This document shows, piece after piece, positions 60,542-64,000 of a DNA stretch of 64,000 bases (positions are counted from its first letter, which is position 1; the number at the start of each line of letters is the position of its first letter). This DNA comes from an uncultured Pirellulaceae bacterium (GTDB taxonomy: Bacteria; Planctomycetota; Planctomycetia; Pirellulales; Pirellulaceae): contig CALFWR010000060.1 of NCBI GenBank assembly GCA_937928555.1, forward strand, positions 1 to 64,000, in the 5' to 3' direction. The position numbers were made by a program, and so were the translations under genes. Below the pieces are notes generated by a model. That model was not told where the DNA came from, did no database searches, and saw only the letters and a program-made list of their open reading frames with translations.

Positions 60542-61576
60542 ATGTTCTGGCTTAACGATGCGACGGTATTGATCACCGGTGGAACAGGCTCATTTGGCAA
60601 AAAGTGCGCCCAGTTCCTGCTTGACCACTCCGGGCTGCGGAAGCTCATCATTTTTAGCCGCGACGAGCAAAAGCATGTCGTGATGCGGCGCGATCTGTTT
60701 CCCGCAGATCGATACCCGCAGGTTCGGTACTTCGTGGGTGACGTTCGTGACGCGGATCGTTTGCGGCGCGCGATGAAGGGCGTGGACTACGTGATTCACG
60801 CCGCCGCGATGAAGCACGTCGATATGGCCGAGTACAACCCGCAGGAGTGTATTCGCACCAACATCGGGGGCGCGGAAAACGTGATCAACGCGTCGTTGGA
60901 TTGCGGCGTGAAAAAAGTAATCGCGCTTTCGACCGACAAAGCCGCCAGTCCGATCAATCTTTATGGCGCAACAAAGCTGTGCAGCGACAAACTGTTCGTG
61001 GCCGCGAATTCGCTTTCGGGAGAATGCGGTGCCCGCTTTGCCGTCGTCCGCTACGGCAACGTGTGGGAAAGCAACGGGTCGGTTGTGCCTTTCTTTCAAT
61101 CCAAAGCTGCCAGCGGAACGCTGCCGATCACCGATCCGCAAATGACTCGATTCATTATCACCCTTGACGAAGCGGTGGCGTTGGTGGTGAAAGCTTTCGG
61201 TCGCATGGAAGGCGGCGAAGTGTTTGTGCCGAAGATTCCTTCGGCGCGAATTTTGGACATCGCCAAGGCCGTCGCCCCGCAGTGCGACACCAAGGTGGTC
61301 GGCATTCGGCCCGGTGAAAAAGTTCACGAGTGCATGCTGCCGACCGATGAGGCCAGGCAGACGCTCGAATTCGAAGATCACTTCATCATTCAACCTTCGT
61401 TTCGCATGTGGTCCAGCGAACCACCGCGATACGCAAGCTATGGGACGCCCTGCAAAGAAGGTTTTTGCTACGCCAGTGACACCAACCCGGAGTGGCTTTC
61501 GGTGGAGCAGTTGCGAGCCATGATTGGGTCGGCAGAGGTGACCGGTCAGGCTTCGGTTTCAGCGAAGGTGGCGTAG
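60542..61576 (+). CDS. pseB: UDP-N-acetylglucosamine 4,6-dehydratase (inverting)
   Basis: A 344-aa extended SDR. ITGGTGSFGKK (NAD-binding), HAAAMKHVDMAEYNPQECI, the catalytic STDKAASPINLYGATK (Thr-Asp-Lys and the YxxxK) and VRYGNVWESNGSVVPFF are typical of PseB. It performs the first step of pseudaminic-acid biosynthesis from UDP-GlcNAc. Start ATG 60542 (MFWLNDATVLITGGTG); a longer frame begins with an unlikely Thr/Cys-rich stretch. First gene of pseB-pseC-pseF-pseG. Confidence 0.93.
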   Translation: MFWLNDATVLITGGTGSFGKKCAQFLLDHSGLRKLIIFSRDEQKHVVMRRDLFPADRYPQVRYFVGDVRDADRLRRAMKGVDYVIHAAAMKHVDMAEYNPQECIRTNIGGAENVINASLDCGVKKVIALSTDKAASPINLYGATKLCSDKLFVAANSLSGECGARFAVVRYGNVWESNGSVVPFFQSKAASGTLPITDPQMTRFIITLDEAVALVVKAFGRMEGGEVFVPKIPSARILDIAKAVAPQCDTKVVGIRPGEKVHECMLPTDEARQTLEFEDHFIIQPSFRMWSSEPPRYASYGTPCKEGFCYASDTNPEWLSVEQLRAMIGSAEVTGQASVSAKVA

Positions 61577-61583
61577 GAGCGAT

Positions 61584-62789
61584 ATGAGAATTCCCGGGAC
61601 ACGGCAGACGATTGATCAGGGCGACCTGGACGCGGTCACTTGCGCATTGCAGCGTGATCTGCTGACAACGGGCCCCGGCGTGGCCGAATTCGAGAGTGCG
61701 TTCGCCCAGGCCACTGGTGCGCGTTTTGCGGTTGCGCTCAACAGCGGAACCTCGGCCTTGCATGCGGCGGTCTGTGCGGCGGGGATTGGTGAATCGTCTG
61801 GCGGTTCGGCCGAAGACGAAGTCATTGTGCCGGCGATCAGTTTTGTGGCCACCGCCAATGCGGTGCTTTACCAAAATGCGAAACCCGTTTTCGCAGATGT
61901 TGAATCGAACACGCTACGAATCGACCCCGCAGACGTTCGTCGCAAGATCACTTCTCGCACCAAAGCCATTCTCGCGATGGATTATGCGGGACAGCCTTGT
62001 GACTATGCGGCCCTGCAGGAAATCGCCGACCAACATGGCGTGTTGTTGCTGGCCGATGCCTGCCACTCGCTTGGCGGAAAAGTCTCTGCCAATCATTCGA
62101 CCAAAAAAGTTGGCTCGTTGGCGGACGTGTCCTGCTTCAGCCTGCATCCTGCCAAGCAAATCACAAGCTGCGAAGGCGGAGTTGCGACGACCAATGACGA
62201 AAGCCTTGCGGCACGGATGAAAGCCTTTCGCAATCACGGGATCTCTACCGATCATCGCGCCAGAGAGAAAAGAATCACCCATCAGTATGCGATGGAATCG
62301 CTGGGATACAACTATCGATTGAGCGACGTGCAGTCGGCGCTGGGGCTGTCGCAGTTACACCGTCTGGAAAAATTTACCGCCCGACGGCAACACCTGGCAG
62401 GTCTGTACGATTCGTTGTTGGGCGAATGTGATTTTGTGGCGCCGCTGGAGTCGGATGCTGCCGACGGACATGCGAGACATCTGTATGTCGTCAAGTGGAA
62501 GCCCGAGATTGCCGGATGTTCCCGCGACCAAGCGTTCACTGCGATGCGGAAAAGTGGGATTGGTGTCAACGTTCACTACCAGCCAATTTTTGAGCAGCCC
62601 TACTACCAGCGTCTGATAGTCAAAGGTGCAATCGAGGCTGCCCGCTGCCCAACGGCCAGGCAGGTTTACAGTCAGATCCTTTCGCTGCCGATCTTTCCCA
62701 CGATGACTCAAGCCGAGGTCCACGATGTTGTCAGCAGCCTGAAGTCTGTTGCCGCGACGTGGCGACGCAAAACAGAGGTTGCTGCCTGA
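61584..62789 (+). CDS. pseC: UDP-4-amino-4,6-dideoxy-L-AltNAc transaminase
   Basis: A 401-aa DegT/DnrJ/EryC1-type PLP aminotransferase. The Schiff-base Lys is in CFSLHPAKQITSCEGG, with LADACHSLGG (Asp to PLP nitrogen) and NYRLSDVQSALG. It aminates the C4 keto group made by PseB. GGAG lies about 7 nt before the ATG; 7 bp separates it from pseB. The stop overlaps the ATG of the next gene (TGATG). Confidence 0.93.
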   Translation: MRIPGTRQTIDQGDLDAVTCALQRDLLTTGPGVAEFESAFAQATGARFAVALNSGTSALHAAVCAAGIGESSGGSAEDEVIVPAISFVATANAVLYQNAKPVFADVESNTLRIDPADVRRKITSRTKAILAMDYAGQPCDYAALQEIADQHGVLLLADACHSLGGKVSANHSTKKVGSLADVSCFSLHPAKQITSCEGGVATTNDESLAARMKAFRNHGISTDHRAREKRITHQYAMESLGYNYRLSDVQSALGLSQLHRLEKFTARRQHLAGLYDSLLGECDFVAPLESDAADGHARHLYVVKWKPEIAGCSRDQAFTAMRKSGIGVNVHYQPIFEQPYYQRLIVKGAIEAARCPTARQVYSQILSLPIFPTMTQAEVHDVVSSLKSVAATWRRKTEVAA

Positions 62790-63517
62790 TGAAAACCGTT
62801 GCGATTATCCAAGCCCGCCTGGGCAGTCAACGCCTGCCCGGCAAAGTCCTTCGTCAGATCTGCGGCAAATCCATGATCGAGCGGGTTTACGAAAGGGTTT
62901 TGCGCTGCGGGAGAATCGACGAAGTAGTGATTGCGATTTCTGATTCGGCGCATGATGACCTGCTGGCAGATTATTGCGATTCAAAGCAATGGGCTTTCGT
63001 ACGCGGCAGTGAACACGATGTGCTGTCGCGATTCGTGCTGGCGGCTCAATTCACTCAAGCCGATCGCATCGTGCGGGTGACATCCGATTGCCCGTTGGCG
63101 GATCCGGAAATTGTGGGCCAGGTCGTCGATGTGCTCGACGGTGGCATGGATTACGCCTGTAACTTTTTCCCACAGCGTCTTTATCCGCGCGGGCTTGATG
63201 CCGAAGCCTTCACGCGAGAGACGCTGAGCCGACTTGACGCACAAGCCAAATCGCCACGGTACCGAGAACATGTGACTTTGTTGGCTTATGAAAAGCCCTC
63301 GGAGTTCAAGATTGGATCTGTTTCGAATCGGATGGACCATTCGCATCTGCGTTGGACCGTCGACACCGAATTGGACCTTGAGTTGGTGCAGACGATCTAC
63401 ACTCATTTCTCCAAACTGGACCAGGATTTGTTCGGGTACAGCGACGTGATGCGGGCGCTGTCTCACAACTGGCAGTGGTGCCAGATCAATCGTGAAATCA
63501 AACAGAAGGTGGCATAG
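62789..63517 (+). CDS. pseF: Nonulosonate cytidylyltransferase (SpsF/PseF-like)
   Basis: A 242-aa nucleotidyltransferase. VAIIQARLGSQRLPGKVL at the N-terminus, TSDCPLADPEIV (metal-binding) and RWTVDTELDLELV. This SpsF type activates the final nonulosonic acid with CTP to the CMP-sugar in pse clusters. The IIQARxGSxRLPGK form differs from the IIPARGGSKR form of sialate synthetases; PseF proteins in such clusters are often of this kind. The start overlaps the pseC stop and the end overlaps the pseG start. Confidence 0.88.
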   Translation: MKTVAIIQARLGSQRLPGKVLRQICGKSMIERVYERVLRCGRIDEVVIAISDSAHDDLLADYCDSKQWAFVRGSEHDVLSRFVLAAQFTQADRIVRVTSDCPLADPEIVGQVVDVLDGGMDYACNFFPQRLYPRGLDAEAFTRETLSRLDAQAKSPRYREHVTLLAYEKPSEFKIGSVSNRMDHSHLRWTVDTELDLELVQTIYTHFSKLDQDLFGYSDVMRALSHNWQWCQINREIKQKVA

Positions 63518-64000
63518 TGGGAGCTGATGTTCTCAATGTGGTTATCCGGGCAGACGCCGGGCCGGGCGTGGGGACCGGGCACGTGATGCGGATGCTTGCC
63601 CTTGGGCAGGCTTGCGTGCGCTTGGGCGGAAGCGTCACGATGGCCGTCGGAGAATTGCCAGCGGGCCTTGTCCGTCGCATTGAGACTTCCGGGATTGAAG
63701 TTCGCCGCCTTGCCAACGACAAGGCTTGCGACCGCGACGCGAAGGAAACGCGGGAGGTGATCCGGGAGCGTAGCGCGGACTGGGTGGTGGTTGATGGCTA
63801 TGCCTTTGGAAGCAACTATCAACGCCAGCTTGAAACGAACTCGAGCTTGATGGTGATGGACGACGGGAACGTTGATCGGGATTCGCCAGCCGACCTGATC
63901 CTGAATCAGAACGCGTTCGCGAAAGTCCCGTCCTGGCGGATGCCAGCGAATTACCTTGCCGGGTGCCGGTATACTTTGCTGCGCAGCGAGTTTCTTTCTG
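63517..64000 (+). CDS. pseG: UDP-2,4-diacetamido-2,4,6-trideoxy-L-altropyranose hydrolase (partial)
   Basis: Partial at the window end. GTG start at 63517 overlaps the TAG of pseF (TAGTG). IRADAGPGVGTGHVMRMLAL is the PseG signature with the catalytic His, followed by VVVDGYAFGSNYQRQLE and DLILNQN. It removes UDP from the PseH product in pseudaminic-acid synthesis. The 3' end, and pseH/pseI if present, lie outside the window. Confidence 0.9.
   Translation, partial: MGADVLNVVIRADAGPGVGTGHVMRMLALGQACVRLGGSVTMAVGELPAGLVRRIETSGIEVRRLANDKACDRDAKETREVIRERSADWVVVDGYAFGSNYQRQLETNSSLMVMDDGNVDRDSPADLILNQNAFAKVPSWRMPANYLAGCRYTLLRSEFLS

Overview
The window reads as a chromosomal segment of a marine-type planctomycete, most likely Pirellulales. 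The pointers are a type I sulfatase next to a PQQ-like propeller protein, a secreted SHD1-domain protein, a TPR protein with two RNA polymerase alpha-CTD modules, many lineage-restricted secreted proteins, and repeat-rich spacers. This placement is inference from gene content; there is no rRNA gene here. I saw no prophage, no intact transposase, no CRISPR array and no tRNA. The one RNA gene found is rnpB (RNase P RNA).

Layout. 1-11 kb: tandem 142-bp repeats, ilvC divergent from ppc, a PQQ-like protein with a sulfatase, and an AT-richer transglutaminase/M28 fusion gene bracketed by two near-identical copies of a 187-bp mobile element. 11-23 kb: class V aminotransferase, EEP phosphatase, TPR/alpha-CTD protein, DUF2293 protein, M1 aminopeptidase, an AAA-ATPase pseudogene, guaB and the SHD1 protein. 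23-28 kb: Nramp-like transporter, HNH-like protein, then an operon of a Lon-substrate-domain protein, a SelW-like selenoprotein read through an in-frame UGA, and an unknown protein; then dcd. 28-36 kb: a six-gene exopolysaccharide operon on the minus strand (Wzz/GumC-like, degenerate CpsD-like ATPase, sugar transferase with a degenerate GGDEF-like region, O-antigen ligase/polymerase, GT4, polysaccharide deacetylase). 36-45 kb: HAD phosphatase, DUF2071, TraB-like protein, RND-type adaptor, an SPFH pair, a heptamer microsatellite and rnpB. 45-53 kb: lipoprotein, SDR, xylA, arsS-like radical SAM, an HtrA pair of one intact and one degenerate member, and a prepilin-peptidase-like protein without its catalytic aspartates. 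53-64 kb: double-CDGSH protein, kdsD, MsbA-like ABC transporter, methyltransferase and glycosyltransferases, then pseB-pseC-pseF-pseG, the last cut by the window edge.

The two observations I rate highest are (1) the selenoprotein gene at 25480-25713 (minus), with a CxxU motif and a bacterial SECIS-like hairpin just downstream of the UGA, and (2) a 187-bp MITE-like family with terminal inverted repeats and 5-bp target duplications, present as five full-length copies plus composite, truncated and miniature forms, all between genes.

Functionally, much of the window serves the cell surface: exopolysaccharide assembly, lipid/Kdo-type metabolism and export, and pseudaminic-acid-type nonulosonate synthesis. 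Core metabolic genes (ilvC, ppc, guaB, dcd, xylA) are scattered between.
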